Assembly: GCF_900496995.4 (NCBI RefSeq)
Contig: NC_044027.1
Coordinates: 14,036,743 to 14,100,742, forward strand
DNA: 64,000 bases
DNA from: Aquila chrysaetos chrysaetos
Taxonomy: Eukaryota; Chordata; Aves; Accipitriformes; Accipitridae
Reading direction: 5' to 3'
In this document: piece after piece, positions 37,206 through 48,400 of the stretch
Position numbering within the stretch: the stretch's first letter is position 1
How the letters are laid out: each line of letters opens with the position of its first letter
The notes under the pieces: model-generated
The model's database searches: none
What the model was told of the DNA's origin: nothing
Seen by the model: the letters and a program-made list of their open reading frames with translations, nothing else
Made by a program: the position numbers and the translations under genes

Positions 37206-38080
37206 ACCCTGACTAAACAAATCTAGGTATCCCCTGGTAAGGGACTCACAGCAGTCATCTGCAGAACACTAGTTCCTTGTGCAATTTTAAATGTGAGAAA
37301 TAAGAATCAAACCAATGCTTCTCTTTACCCTTCCCCTTGTTTCATGCAACAGTGAAACACGCACACGCAGCAGGTCTCAAGGGCAGGTCCTGCAGAAGGC
37401 TCCTGGGCATCTGACACCGTCGTAGGTCTTTAGAATTTGCCCCTAATCTGCAGTATGGAGCATACCCCTGTAATTGCTCCCTTTGAGTTGTGTTCACCTT
37501 AAGACACAAAGGGAAGTTACTTCATTTCTGCTATTTAGCAGGGAAGGATGGGAGCAAGATGGGTGCAGGGGGAGGAGAGGAAAGGTTCCTGCCTTTCTGT
37601 GGCCAAAGCATTGTACAATTGTTTTCTTTCAGAAGATGGTTTTAGCAGTAAAGCTTTGAACCCCCACAATATTGGTTGTTTCTTATCTGCTCTTACCAAA
37701 GCTCTGAATATCTCAGCAGGAGTGGGGAGGACAGAGCCAACTTTTCCAGCTGCTTTCCTGTTGAGCTCACTATAGGCAGAGGTTAAGGCATCATAGATGG
37801 AGCCAAACTGTAACAACCCATGCTGATGTGCTTTAGGGCTGAGGCAAAACTGAAGCTCCAGCCCTTCCTGCTGTTGAGAAGGATGAAGCCTTAGAGTTGA
37901 AGGGGGAGGGCTGGGGGAAGTCAGACTGAGACAGGAACAGCTTCTTGGCATAAGGATTAAGTTTTGACTTCCTGTAAGTCTGAAGGCTACATGGCTCCAG
38001 AGGCACTGAGCACGCAGGATCTCTGGCCACTGAGTGCCCATCCTCTACACCAAGTCACTCACACATGGACTTCAAGGCAG
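37206..38080. other. ENDOG 3' UTR and gap between convergent genes
   Basis: ENDOG runs into this gap from the left and SPOUT1 from the right. No AATAAA is seen for ENDOG; AGTAAA at 37647-37652 and AATAAG near 37303 are weak candidates. Open frames here are short and unlike any known family. Confidence 0.45.
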
Positions 38081-38097
38081 CTGAGGTTCCATACTGC

Positions 38098-38103
38098 TTT
38101 ATT
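38098..38103 (-). terminator. SPOUT1: SPOUT1 poly(A) signal (AATAAA)
   Basis: TTTATT on the plus strand is AATAAA on the minus strand, 263 nt past the SPOUT1 stop. It predicts a short 3' UTR ending near 38080. Confidence 0.75.
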
Positions 38104-38365
38104 CCCCACCCCAGACGTCTGAATTGCTGAGACCCAGTCTGCTGCCAGGCTTGTCCCAGCTGCTGAGAGGCAGCGACCAGCCCGTGGCTGGACCATGCAG
38201 GCAGGAGGGCACGGACTGGCTGCGTGCAGCCAGACACTTGGTCAAACAGCGCTACCAGCTTTAGTCACACTGTGTCTTGGCCCCATCAGGCTCCTGGGGT
38301 GATTTGCCCAGCACCCCGTGTTTGAACAGCCGCTTCCCCGAGGCAGTCCTCAGCTGATGGCAAGG

Positions 38366-41300
38366 TCAGTGGTTTTCCTTCCTGCAGCTGTTGCTGGGTG
38401 TCTTCACAGCCTCATTGATGTGGGGTCTCAGCGCAGACAGAGAGATCAGCAGTGCTTCCTGGAACAGACCCACACGGCAGTCAGAACCGCTGCTTTCTGA
38501 GGAGCACCAGACAAGCCAGCCACTCTTTGCTGAGGCGTCACCGTGGGGAACGATGCATGGGCTGTATGTGTCACTGCCAGAGGCAGAAACACAGCACTAC
38601 TCCGTGCACACAGGCATCGTGCCCCACCACACCACTGGCCACCAGCCCTACCTCTGTCCGGATGGTTCTGCTGCCTTGGCTGGGACAAGTGTTTAGGTAG
38701 AAGTCAAATAAGACACTTGGGTCAGTGACGTCCAGGTTGGGGTCCACGTCAAGCCCAGCTTCCAAGCCCTCAAGACCTCCAAAGACAACAAGGGCATGCC
38801 TAGGGGAGAGCACGGAGATAGGGTGAGGGGAGACTGGCTCTTATCCCGGTACCAAGGCAGATGCTACAAGCTTTACATAGGAGAGCTGCTCATGTGCCTT
38901 CAGCCTTCAAGTGGATTAAGAACTGCCTTCACGTGAACAGTTCTCTTAACCTGATCTGCAAGAAGCAGACTCATTCCTTTTGTTCAGGTATCCAGATCTA
39001 CGTTCAAGCTTCTCTGTACCACTGAAGCAGGGAGCTGTGTCGCTTGCTGACAATGCCCAATGCAGCTGCCTCCCTGACAAAGCTCCACAGCACTTGGCCA
39101 ATGCGACAGTCCCTGCTACCAACTCCAGAGAAACAGGAAAGGAATTGGCATTGTCCTGGGGTACTTCCCCCAGCTTCTGTCATGCAGAGGAATGCGCATT
39201 GGTGCAAAAGGGAGCAGCAGCACACAGGAAGGAGCCTGCACGCAAGTCTTGCACTTGTATCTAGGAGTGTTCCTGCCCGGGAGAACACCAAGGCCACAGA
39301 GCAGCTATGCTGCCTGCAGCAGGCCTCCCTGGGGGCTCTGAGTGGGGCCAAGCAGACAGGACACAAACCTGAAGGAGGGAAGAGTGGCCTGGTCCACAGA
39401 GCTGCCCCGCTCTGAGGTGCCAATAGAGAGATCGTAGCCTTCCTTGAACGGGCACTCTGAAAAGACAGCACCTGGGAAACAAACACAACGTGTGGTTATT
39501 TATGTGGTGCCCTTGCCTGTTCTGCGTGCCTTCTAGACAGGTACAAACTCTCTACAGGTAGCAGCAGAAGGAATAGCTTTACAGTGCCACCAGTGCATCA
39601 GGAGACAGAAGAATGATTCCTCTTTCCTACATAATTCCCTTGCTGCAGGAGTCTCTGGCACCCTTCTCAACTGCAGCACTTTTTCCTCAAAGCTCAAGCA
39701 GGTGCCAGAAGCCATTCCTTGACTAATGGCTTACAATTTTCCTAGGAGGTCCAATCAATCAGAAGACAGGAAAAGTATTTTGCAGGGCTCTTGAGCTCAA
39801 TGTCACTGCTGTCTTTGATGTGAATGAGTGGAGGTAGTTATCACAGAAATGGAGATACACTGGCTGGAGATGGACAGCACCAACTCTTATCTCCTGCTAC
39901 AACATGGAGATTTGGAGCAATGGTGAGTAGAAGTACAGGACAGAGTACTGGTGGGTGACTGGGGCGATTCATGCCCCTAGCTTTAGCCCTTAAATTTGAC
40001 TGCCACATGGCTGCTACCCGCACATGTAAGCTGCCTTTGAGACAAAAGAGATTTCTATGAAAGAGATATTAATGTATGGTGCAGATGTGTAGCCAATTGG
40101 CCTGAAATTGGCATGGAAGACCAGGCAGAGACATGGCAGAGAGCAGAGAACCCCTGCAAATACTTACTCAGGCAGGAGGCAAGGCGGACACTGTAACCCC
40201 AGTACAAGCCCGAGACTGTCCGAGGGTGGTGTGAGGACACCACGGTGCCTTTCCGCACTTTAGCTTCTGAAAGGGAAGCAAAGACATTAACAGCCCCTGT
40301 GATCTCCTAGTGAGAGCTGGATTTGAGCAGCCACATACGGCAGTTTCTCTGGGGCAGGACACTGACTTGGTGTACAACCAAGAACCGACCTTTTGAGCGC
40401 ATTCTGGAAAACGTGCAGTTTGGGCTGTTTATTGTTGGTCAAAGAGCTGATAGTTCTTTCCAGTTAGCTAGGGAGGTATGGTAAGGGTGTTACGAAAATT
40501 GTGTGTGGAGTGAAGGAAATGCGCAGAGCTGTTGGGTACCTTCAAACATTAGTAATCTGAAGGCTGTCATATGGAAGGACCAGCTGCTGCAGGACTGAAG
40601 TTTACAGATGCTAATGGAGCAGTGGATTACCTGGCTTCTGGGGTTCCTCCAGGCGCACAGTGACTCGCAGACCAGGGTTCAGCTGTCTGTCGATCTGCAC
40701 CTCCTGCAGTGACAGTCACCGTCAGTGTCAGACATTCTGGAAGTACTGGGGAAGGTGGGGAAGGAAGGGAACCCTCTGAAGAAGTGGGGGTCTGTTCTGG
40801 CCTGGAGCTGGAATGAGGAGCTCTGCGATCAGGGCCTGTGTGGTACATGCAGTGCAGACTAGGCTCAGGGTGGCTGGGTCAGCAGTCTGAAACTTATTTT
40901 GCTGCTCAAACGTTCAGCTTCAGCAGTGAAGCAATGACGTGCTGGAATGGGCAGGCCTGCCAGGACTCGGGAAGCTACAAACTTTGACGAGCCAGAAGGG
41001 ACAAGATAGCAACAGAATTAAACCCCACGCCAGCCCACTATGGCCTTCAGAAACCCAGCAGTACCCACCCTGTCCGCTTCAAATCTGCCAGAGAGACAGG
41101 GGAAATTGTTTTGGGATCTGTGAGTAACAGACATACCTTCCTCATCCCACAGTTAACAAAAGAGCCTCTGCCTGGCTTAGTTGGCCGGTCCAATACTACA
41201 CCTTCTCGGTACTCTGAATCCTCATCCACCCGCATGTGGTGGGGGCTGTCCAGGGGGTTGAGAAGCCCTAGAACAGCACAGGCAAAAGCAACCGCTAAGG

Positions 41301-43648
41301 AGAGGACACAAACTGTGGGAACACAGGTGTAAGTACAACTGCTCCACTGCCCCCTCCCTTTCTGACCCACCATACTAAAGCATAGCACCTTGTCTGCACT
41401 CTGAAGTGGGGAAAAGTTATTCAATTCTGTCCATCCCATGCAAAACAAGAGCCAGAGCTCAGGAAGGGGGAGCCAACAGTTTTGGACAGAGACAACTGAA
41501 TCATTACCTGCAAACTGCAGATCCTCATGTTTTGGAAAAAAGGATTTCCGCAAGTACCTGTTATTAGAGAAGGTTCAAATGTGAAAACAGTTGTTTCTAA
41601 GGAATCCAAGCCTCAGTTCTAGCCCTGTTCTGACTCAAAGGAGCTGAGTACAGAGAAAAGCATGCTTAGCTCCCTCAATTCCCTGATCTACCTCTAATGC
41701 ATCACGCAGGTTGTATCCTGCATTCACTGCTCTTCTTTTAGTTAAACTTCTGAACCAGACATGTGAAACAACTAGATCCTGTGTTCCTGCATAATTATGC
41801 AATATAAGCAGAATTTGGCTCCTGCTCCCATAGCCTCTAGCGTGAGATACCCATAGAAGTCAGTTCTGATGCAAACGTGATGCGCAGTCCGACCATGGTG
41901 GACTTACTGAGGGCACTCCAGGTACTGCAGGATCCGAGCCAGCTGCACGCAAGCCTTGCCTCTCCTCCCAATTCCTTCAAAGTCCCCCTCCACGCTCCTG
42001 AAAGAGAAAGAGAGCAGCCTGTGAACTCAGCATGACACTGCACAGCCCCAAACTGCCCGGTCTCCAGAAGACTAAGCCTTGCGCCTTAATCTGAGAACAG
42101 CAGCACACCCCCTCCACTCCCAAGAAGTAAATGGGCCGCCTTGTAGAAGGGCTATTCCAGAAGTAGAGACTGTTAACAAGTCATATTTAGAACTCTCTGT
42201 AAGCCAAATACCTTTTTAAGTTTTTTGGTTTTTTTAATCTTTGTGTATTTGTGTATTGACACAACCTGGCAGTTGGATGCTACTGAGCTAGATGCTACAG
42301 GATTGCATGGCTTGGCCAGTTAACTCAGATGCAGGTCCAGGCAAAAAGCTGAAGGAATAGGAATTTTTCTTGCATAATGATATAGGCACACCCCATCCCT
42401 CCATAGCAAGATTTAAGAGCACAGGAGAACTTATATCTCCTGCTGCTTTGTCATCCCCGTGCTGGGACAAATGATCCTAGTTGCCAGGGCAGTTAAGTCA
42501 ACATCTGTGTCCAGTGGTATAGGGGTCCCTGTAATCCTGGCATCTGAGAGAGGTTCAAACATTTGCTTGAGGTACACACAGTTCTTTGCTGGTTTTAGCT
42601 TAATAAAAGATTGAAGAAACAGAACGCAGAGAGGAAACGCTTTCTGCAGAACAAAATGGCTCCTCCTTACTTTACATCTTCTCCATCCTCGTCAAACACT
42701 ATGATCTCATCCACACAGAAGATGGCACAGGCCCGAGCAATCTGTCCAGCAAGGTATGTCCGCAGCTCCAGTGACTGGGCGTTGTTCAAGATAGAGCCTG
42801 GCAGGGCTACGCTCAGCGTGTAGTGACGCCCTGGGGAACAGAGTGCGATCAGAAGTGAGCCACAGCATGACAGCTGCATGTACAGCATTTTATTTACTAC
42901 TTCAACTGCAGTTGTGATGGGTGAAAAAAGCAACCTCTGTTTCTTAGATTTTAATCACAAGTTTTCTCTTAAGAAAGGTCTCTCATGCAGCGCTCACTGC
43001 CTCGTGTTCATGCCTGTTTATGTGTGGATTGATCTATACCAGATCCATGAAGCTCAGCATCACCTTTCCTATCGACACATCAAACAGACTGACTTTTACA
43101 ACCAAGTTCTCCCAGGTCTTTCACCCAGGCCTCCCCATCGGGTCACAGTGGCATCACCTTTGTCTTCCTTCTGCTCTTCCTTCTGCTTCTCGGCTTGTTT
43201 TTCTGCCAGCTCCCGCATCCGCTGTTTTTCCAGTTTCTTCAGTAGCTTCATTTCCTTCCATTTTTTCTTCTCCGCTTTCCCTGCAACGGAGAACAACGCC
43301 TCGCTTTAAACAACGAGCCGGGGGACGGCGGGCGGGCCGCAGGCCTGGACCCCGCGGTGAGGGCCGTGCCGGGGTACGGGAGCGCTGAGGGACGGCTCCA
43401 TCCCGGCCCGAGGGCCCCGCCGGGGACCCCCGCGGCTGCGCCCCGCTTTGCCCTCCCGCCCCCAGCCCCCGTGGGGGCCCGCCCTTACTCTCCTGCTTCC
43501 AGCGCCGCCAGTCCACCTTCCTCTCCTCAGCCTGTGGGAGACAGCGACCGTTACCGCCGGGATCCCCTCAGGGGCCGCCCGCGGCAACTCCCCCCCCGCA
43601 CCCCACCTGCGCCCCTTTGGTCCGCTTGGCCGCGCTGCTGTCCGCCAT
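38366..43648 (-). CDS. SPOUT1: SPOUT1 (CENP-32), SPOUT-family RNA methyltransferase (12 exons, 384 aa)
   Basis: SPOUT1, also called C9orf114 or CENP-32, is a SAM-dependent methyltransferase of the trefoil-knot SPOUT class. It is needed for centrosome and spindle attachment. Exons: 43648-43607, 43531-43489, 43280-43158, 42830-42671, 41997-41908, 41557-41508, 41267-41137, 40703-40631, 40266-40168, 39471-39369, 38799-38652, 38458-38366. They sum to 1155 nt or 384 residues (human about 376). Residues 16-69 are a very basic and acidic Lys/Glu-rich helix. The core runs from about 71 (YTLSVALPGSIL). The middle PHHMR and VNCGM segments belong to the inserted RNA-binding part. The C-terminal knot holds VVFGG (309-313) and NTCPSQGSRTIRTEEALL, which lines the SAM site. 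The C-terminal tail after about residue 370 differs from human. The gene is convergent with ENDOG. Confidence 0.96.
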
Positions 43649-43790
43649 CTTCTGCCCACGCTCCCCACGGCCACGCCCCTCCGCGGTGGTGATTGGCCGG
43701 AGGCCGGCGTCACGTGGGCCAATGGCCAAGCAGGGGGCGGGGTAGTGTTTAAGTCGCTGCGCGGGCAGTTAAGCTAAGCAGGGGTTGTCT
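43649..43790 (-). promoter_or_regulatory. SPOUT1: SPOUT1 promoter: NF-Y, E-box, NF-Y
   Basis: Just upstream of the SPOUT1 ATG lie an inverted CCAAT box (GATTGG, 43691-43696), an E-box GTCACGTG (43709-43716, the core bound by USF, MITF/TFE or MYC/MAX), and a direct CCAAT (43719-43723). The surroundings are CpG-rich (about 43300-43860) with no TATA box. NF-Y pairs around a CACGTG box are typical of housekeeping promoters. Confidence 0.7.
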
Positions 43791-45465
43791 CGTTCTGCGG
43801 GCGAATGGGTGACCGAAGAGACACTGGCGGGGCGGAGGTGTAGCCCGGAGGCGGGGGATGTGTGTGTAAAATCTGGATACCCGCGTCTGGGTGTCTTTGC
43901 ACAAGCACTGTGTGCGTGTTGGAGGATGGGGGGGGATGTACCCTGCCCCTTGCGGGGTGTGTCATGGCCTAGAGCAAGGGCCCACGCATGTGGGGATGTT
44001 GCAATTAATCTCTATATTAATAATCTAGTCTCACGGTTGTTTATCTGTGTTGGTGATTGCAGCTCTCCCAGCGTTTGGCACGTATATGGGTGCAAAAGGG
44101 CCTTCAGCAGCACCCTCACCCACCCAGGCTGCGCAGGCAGGTGCGACCAGACGCGTCGCCCATGGGCGAAAGCAGGAGGTGGGTGTTTGCCTCCCGCCGT
44201 CCCTCCCTCCCTCCCTGCCTCCCGTGGGTCCCTCCCTGCCTCCCGTGGGTCGGTGCAGCGCTGGCTCCAAGGGGATCAGTACCGCCAGCCGCAGCCCAAC
44301 GCCAAAAACCTGCGGAGCTGCTACCCACCGGTCTGGGTGGGACGAGCAACCGCCACGGTGGGACGCAACACAGATATTGCACGGGTGACGGCAGCCCCGT
44401 AATCATTACACAGACGTTTACTCTTCAATAATTGCAGTAATTCTACTTCAATAATTCAACCGCCACAAATACTTATTGCACGGTCTGTTACACGTAACTC
44501 CTGCGTGACCGATGATGCTGATGCTGGTTTACATTCTTATCCAGGTTGAAATCGCGAATGATGCAAGAATTACTTTTCAAAACGCTGCTCACGTTACCCC
44601 ACCAGCCCAGCGGGTGGGAGGCTGCAGGGGCCACCAGCAGCAGGAGCAGCGTGAGGCCGCTCTGCCCTTCTTCCCCAGCCACTGTGTGCACTTGTCAAAG
44701 GCCTGAAGGTTTTGCTTTGCAGCCTGGATGATGCTGCCAAGCCCTGACAAAGTGCCAGGGACAGTTTGGGGGGTGCACAGGGAAGGTTTGGCAGTATTTG
44801 GGCTATTTATGAAAGCCTGTTTTCTGGGGGAAACCAGTTACCGATTCTGTGGTCACCTTCCCCAGAGATGCACAGAAAAAAATAATGGGAAAATTGTTAA
44901 TTATGGGAAACAGCATTTCACTGGGTTTATAATTTTCAGGATCATAAGAATTAACCTAATGATGGGTGGTGATACTGCACAGTCCCGTGGGAACGTGGGT
45001 GCTGGTGGAAATGCTGTCCTGTGCCCTGGGGTACATCAGTGGGGATGTGGAGCAAGACAAGCCACAGTAATCCCCCAGCATGGCCTTAAAGGTAGGTCCT
45101 GAAACACCTTTTCGGAATTTGGTGGTGGAAAAGGCCCCAGGGGCCATCCTTACCTTGTGTCTTTCTGGATGCATCCCAGAACTGATTATCAAAGTCTTTA
45201 AATATAAGAGGAAGAAATGTCGAATACCGGCAGCACACACAAAGACTCACTTCTTCCAAGGAACAGTGCAATCATTTCACAGTGACAGAAAGTGTCCCCC
45301 AGACCCTGGGCATGGCAAACCTCTTACCCATTTGTCTGACAGAAAATGTGGTTGAAAGCACAAAAATAAGGACGGATCAAAGTTTGTAGCCAAGCAAAGG
45401 AAAAGGAGGAAGAGCGGTCGTGGCAGGTGAGGACCAACGAGAGCCTGGTTTTCTCTCCAGTGCAC
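43791..45465. other. SPOUT1 upstream DNA and KYAT1 3' UTR, no coding gene seen
   Basis: Open frames run over the CpG-rich left part, the longest plus frame spanning 43785-44402, but composition and repeats explain them. The right part should hold the KYAT1 3' UTR. No AATAAA is seen on the minus strand; TATAAA at 44926-44931 is a possible signal. Confidence 0.45.
44209..44250 (+). repeat. Tandem duplication, 21-bp unit x2, after a CCCT run
   Basis: A 21-base unit of the form CCCTCCCTGCCTCCCGTGGGT occurs twice head to tail (44209-44229 and 44230-44250). A CCCT microsatellite run directly precedes it. Confidence 0.9.
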
Positions 45466-48400
45466 TCAGGGACTAGTTTTCTCCCGTTTCCATTTTTGCA
45501 ATATGTCGTTTGCTGCCTTCAGGGTCGCTTCCTCCTAAACAAATACCGCAGGTTTGGTCAGTGGCTTCCAGCCAAGTCCCATTTGTCCTCACTGCAGTCA
45601 TCATTTATATAAAAATCCTGTTCTTATTCTGGAACATCGCAGATGCCCCGTGTTCAGTATGAGACAGGCACAGCCATCTCTGGGGCAGGCATAGCCACTG
45701 GGCATTTAAAAGCGCACCCAGAAGACTCCCTGCCTTGACCAAGAAAGGTGGGATGCTGACGGGGCAAGGTTTAGGACGGTACTGGCACACCTGCTGCCCC
45801 CAGCTCGGCTCTCATGTCTGCAGGAGGGGGTTGGACCAGCTGTGATGCCGTGCTCAGGCTCTAATGCCCAAGGCGCTCTGCACTTCTTCTTGGCATCTCA
45901 TTAAACTAGCCCTGATTATTACTCCCAACCTCGCCTGCCTTCGTGCTGCCACATATCTCACCTTTGCGAAGCAGAACCGGATGAAATGGTTGTAGTTGTT
46001 CTTGTGGGCCCCACAGTAGAAAGCGGAGAGCGGGATGGCGGCAAGTCCCTGGGAGGGTAAAACATGTGGAGCTGAGGTTACTCTTTCTGGGCTGGTATGA
46101 AGCCATCCACTTATTGCTCGCAAGTCTCACGGATGGGCTTGTAGATGCCCTTGGTGCCCTGCCTGCTCACTCTGAGCTCAGGCTGCCAGGGTTGAGGCCA
46201 GCTGCTGACAGACACCCCAGGCACCCCCCTGGATGAGCTGCCGGACCCGGCAGCGGTGTTGTGCTGTTGGCTCATGGGAGTGCAGCCAGCAGGGAGGGCA
46301 CAAACCCACCCGGGGCAAACGCAGCAGAAAGGGCCAGATTCATTTACCTTGTTCTTGACCATCCACTTTGCAAATCTGTAGTCATAGGGCTCGTCAGAGT
46401 CGGGGACTTCAGGGACATCGGATTCTGCAGAAGTACAACAGCGCAGAGGTGGGGGCTGCTGCCGGGTGCCTCAGCCAAGCTCCAAAACGATGACCTCTGG
46501 GAGCTTGGATGGGGAATACACTACTGTCCCTCCCTGCTTTGGTGATGGTTTATGCAGATTCCTGTCCCTGCTAGCGGTACCGCTGTGAGCTGGCCCCGCC
46601 ATACTCAGCCCTGAGCCTCCCCATACTTTGCCTGAGCAAAACCACAGCTGCATGACTTACTGAACTCAGAGATGTCTGCCACCAAGAAGTAGGTGCCCTC
46701 AGGGATGATGGGTTTCATCCCCACAGCATCCAGGCTCTGGACCAGCCAGTCTCTTTTCTGCTGCAGCTCCTTGGGTAGTTGGACGAAGTAGCTGTCTGGT
46801 TTCCCGTAAAGCTCGATCTCCCTCTGGAAACCCTGAGCCACGGCCTCCTGCAAGGAGAGAGGTAACCCGGTGGGCAGATGGTCAAGGCTTGCTTGAGAAC
46901 TGGAGTCTTTGCTCCCATGTCATTCACAGGTGACTAGGGAGCAGGTGGTGATTTCTCACTGCACCAAGCTGACCTCTTTGCCTGCAGCCCCTCCAAATGG
47001 CCTTTTAGATTTGTCAATGCAAAATAAGGACTATACCTCAGGCAGGCTGGATTCTTCCCTTCCTCTCAGGCATGGGGTGACTGCAGGGAGAGGGGAAGGA
47101 GCCTCTCCAGGGCACCATGCATCACCCTGTCTGTGCCTTTCAGGTCAGCCATGGGCAGAAGGACCCTCTCTCGCTCCTGCTTCAGGGGTTTGGGAATCGC
47201 AGGGCCAGTTGCAGAGAGCTGCCTTACCTGGGCAATTGTGGCACAGTGGTACGCTGAGTTTTGGTGCACGGTACGGAGGTGCTGCAGCAGCCGGTTGGGT
47301 CCCACGGTCCAGCCCACCTGCGGCCAGGAGAGGAGGAGGAAAGTGGTAAGTCTCTGGGTACCTACTTGGGCTCCCCTTTATTTGCCTGCACTGGCTTCAT
47401 TGTATTTTCCAGACAGGGCTATCATAAAGCAGCTTTGGTACTTTCAGACCCTGAGGCTCAAAGCTGAGTGTGCGGCAGCCGTGTCCCCAGTGCCATGCTA
47501 TGGCAATCGGACCCACACCTTGAAGCAAAGGGACAGGGATGGGGACACAATGAGGTGCTGCATGGGGGAATTCACCTTCCATCCAGTGGCACTGAAGGTC
47601 TTCCCAGCACTCCCAATCATCACCGTGCGGTCCCACATCCCTCGCAAGCTGGCTGGCAATGAAACAAGAGAAACACCAATGGCAGAGCTCAGCATGCTCA
47701 CTTCTGGGCTGCATTAATGACATGGTGGGAGCTCTTTGCCCACCATAATCCATGGTGGCCTCTTGTGTTCACAGCACATCTTTCACCTGTATGAGCCTCA
47801 AAGCACACCCCAAGCAGGGAGCCAGGTTTCTCAAGAGCATCTCTTTGTAATTAAGTGTTTTCATACGCATGTACCCAGCCCCAGGGGTTCCCAGGGATGC
47901 CAAGCACCGTCAGCCTGCAACAAGGTGATTGCATATTACTGCAACAGGAAGAACAGGCCTCTGAAATCATGTTGAAATGGATGTCCCAAAACTAGAGACA
48001 CTCAGAAAACTGTGGTTTTACAAAGTATGGGAAAAAAATCAGTTTCACTGGAGCCAAAGGGCACTTTGCTGTATATGTCAGGCTGTGAAGCTAGCTGTCT
48101 ATTTCCTCTGACTGGGTCTGGAAGTCAGGGGTCCAGTTTAAGTCCTGGTTTGGAGGCTGAGACTGAAGTGCAGCAAAATACCTCTAATGGGGATACATGC
48201 CTAGTAGAGCCATGCATGTAAGCAGCCCACATAATTTCCAGGGGACCCCAGCTAAATCACCAGTTCCTTCCCTGAAGATGCTGTACCCAGAGAAGACACC
48301 CAAGCTCAGCCAAGCCATTCTCCGTACCAATGCGGATGTGCTCCTTCCCATCATAGACCAGCCACTCGTACACTTCATCGCTGATGCACAGGATGTCATG

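Noticed and set aside
43785-44402. 205-codon plus frame divergent from SPOUT1
   Set aside because: It crosses a CCCT run and a 21-bp duplication, has no family resemblance and no sign of splice structure. Possible promoter-upstream RNA only.
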